Shown: one piece after another, positions 4,169-5,172 of the stretch
How the letters are laid out: the number at the start of each line of letters is the position of its first letter
Numbering within the stretch: position 1 is the stretch's first letter
Source of the DNA: an uncultured Pseudobdellovibrionaceae bacterium
Lineage (GTDB): Bacteria; Bdellovibrionota; Bdellovibrionia; Bdellovibrionales; Bdellovibrionaceae
Reading direction: 5' to 3'
Length of the DNA stretch: 5,172 nucleotides
NCBI GenBank assembly: GCA_937900305.1
Contig: CALCCV010000312.1
Span: 1 to 5,172, forward strand
The notes under the pieces: model-generated
The model's database searches: none
What the model was told of the DNA's origin: nothing
Seen by the model: only the letters and a program-made list of their open reading frames with translations
Program-made: the position numbers and the translations under genes

Positions 4169-5172
4169 CTATTGAAATCGTTTGAGCTCGCCCCTGGAAG
4201 AGAAGTCAGGATTTTCCGACACTATTTTGAGAATTCCGGCCCCAGTTATCTCAACCTTGAATGAGTAGTCGCGTTTCTTTTCCATTAAAAATCCATCACT
4301 GTACTTGGAAATTTGATCGTCGGATTCTTGATTTAACAACCTCAACTCTAACTTGCCTTCCGGGGTGAGAGTTTCTTTGAGGGTCCGTACCACGCCCGCA
4401 AAGTAGAAACCCAAGTTCAGTTCATTGCCATCCCGCTTTGGCTCATATTTGAAGATGTATGTTGCAGGTATGGTTGTGACTTCTCCAGTACTCCGAGTTT
4501 CTACTTGAACATCTCCCAGCCATAGGCCGTCGAATCGCGAGAGATAAGAAGATTCCGGCGGGGTAGGATAGTTAAATTTTTTAAAGGACAGTTTAGAATT
4601 CCTTAAATAATTAATCACCTCTTTCCAGTCTAAACGAGGGGAATCGGGTGGCCTGACGTAAAACAAAGGTTCACTACTTTGGTAAAAATACCAATTTCTA
4701 CCTTGAGTATCATGACCCCAACACCCTTCTTCCCAATGGCACAGTAGTTGCGTGGGAATGCCCTCTTTGCCCGAGCGCACAGCATACAAAGGGAAATTGC
4801 CTTCGATTCGATAGAATTCATTTTTTCCAAAGCCATCCCAACCGGCGTAAGCCCCATCCCAGTGCGGATTTCTACCAGGATCTCCTCCAAACCTACTGAA
4901 AGGTCTGTAGTTATCGAGAGAAATGCTTACATCCTGATCGACGCAATTTCCGTAGGCTACCATGTCAACCCTCAAAAGCGCCCGGTGACCGGTGTCTCTG
5001 GGAAATGCCGGGGTGGGACCCATGTACAATGGCCACTCCACAATGGGATTTCCATCATTACCAAAGACAACCCAATAAGGTGAAAGTCCAGTTTCCCACC
5101 GGCAATTTTTTTCGCCCGGTTCGTTCAAGAAACTCGAATAAAACACCAGGGCGCTGAGTCCACTTTTACCCC
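4169..5172 (-). CDS. Trp/Tyr-rich protein of unknown function (N-terminal part outside window)
   Basis: The frame is open to the right edge, so the true start is beyond the window. The GTG at 5146 lacks a ribosome site and is probably an internal valine. The 333 visible codons encode two regions. Counting from that valine, the first (to about 170) is rich in Trp, Tyr, Phe and Gly, with cysteines at 15, 68, 136 and 142 and clusters such as HWDGAYAGWDGFG. The second (about 203-325) begins with SRFDGLWLGDV and alternates hydrophobic and charged residues, typical of a beta-sandwich or barrel. The aromatic content and paired cysteines suggest an exported protein, but its signal peptide is not in view. 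I do not recognise the family. Its DNA appears more AT-rich than the gene at the left edge. It is convergent with the regulator pair, and no clean terminator is visible after its TAG stop. Confidence 0.75.
   Translation of the reverse strand, partial: GKSGLSALVFYSSFLNEPGEKNCRWETGLSPYWVVFGNDGNPIVEWPLYMGPTPAFPRDTGHRALLRVDMVAYGNCVDQDVSISLDNYRPFSRFGGDPGRNPHWDGAYAGWDGFGKNEFYRIEGNFPLYAVRSGKEGIPTQLLCHWEEGCWGHDTQGRNWYFYQSSEPLFYVRPPDSPRLDWKEVINYLRNSKLSFKKFNYPTPPESSYLSRFDGLWLGDVQVETRSTGEVTTIPATYIFKYEPKRDGNELNLGFYFAGVVRTLKETLTPEGKLELRLLNQESDDQISKYSDGFLMEKKRDYSFKVEITGAGILKIVSENPDFSSRGELKRFQ

Noticed and set aside
5144..5146. GTG at 5146 as the start of the right-hand minus-strand gene
   Set aside because: No ribosome site precedes it and the frame remains open to the window edge, so it is probably an internal valine.

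Overview
The window (5,172 bases, moderate GC) looks like bacterial chromosome from a Bdellovibrionota or other former deltaproteobacterial lineage. This rests mainly on a TIGR02147/DUF4423 regulator with an extra N-terminal helix-turn-helix, a family I know as abundant in Bdellovibrio-like and myxobacterial genomes, and on the number of exported proteins of unknown function. The assignment is inference. No tRNA, rRNA, insertion sequence, CRISPR array or phage gene was seen.

Left part (1-2065, plus strand): an exported, cysteine-containing protein (cut by the window edge) is followed by an overlapping gene for a four-helix membrane protein of the lipoprotein signal peptidase (LspA) family. 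That protein keeps both catalytic aspartates at canonical spacing, but the normally conserved GN..DR motif reads SN..NH. Just after its TAG stop are a strong hairpin and a stop-free, protein-like stretch in the same frame. This stretch carries an eight-codon periodicity and ends in a CTAG shared with the stop of the convergent gene.

Middle (2062-4005): a small secreted protein on the minus strand is divergent from a plus-strand regulatory pair. The pair is a double-HTH TIGR02147/DUF4423 protein and, 22 bases later, an HTH_37-type XRE protein resembling HigA-like antitoxins, with no toxin beside it. The divergent intergenic region holds two inverted repeats that are candidate operators. A short hairpin with a UUCG loop covers the putative translation start region of the XRE gene.

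Right part (4006-5172): a short intergenic region with one doubtful 41-codon ORF, then the 3' part of a minus-strand gene for a Trp- and Tyr-rich protein of unknown function, running off the right edge.

The strongest candidate for something undescribed is the divergent LspA-family protein coupled to a secreted protein without a lipobox, together with the coding-like sequence behind its stop codon. The regulatory pair is the second. No mechanism is proven by the sequence alone.
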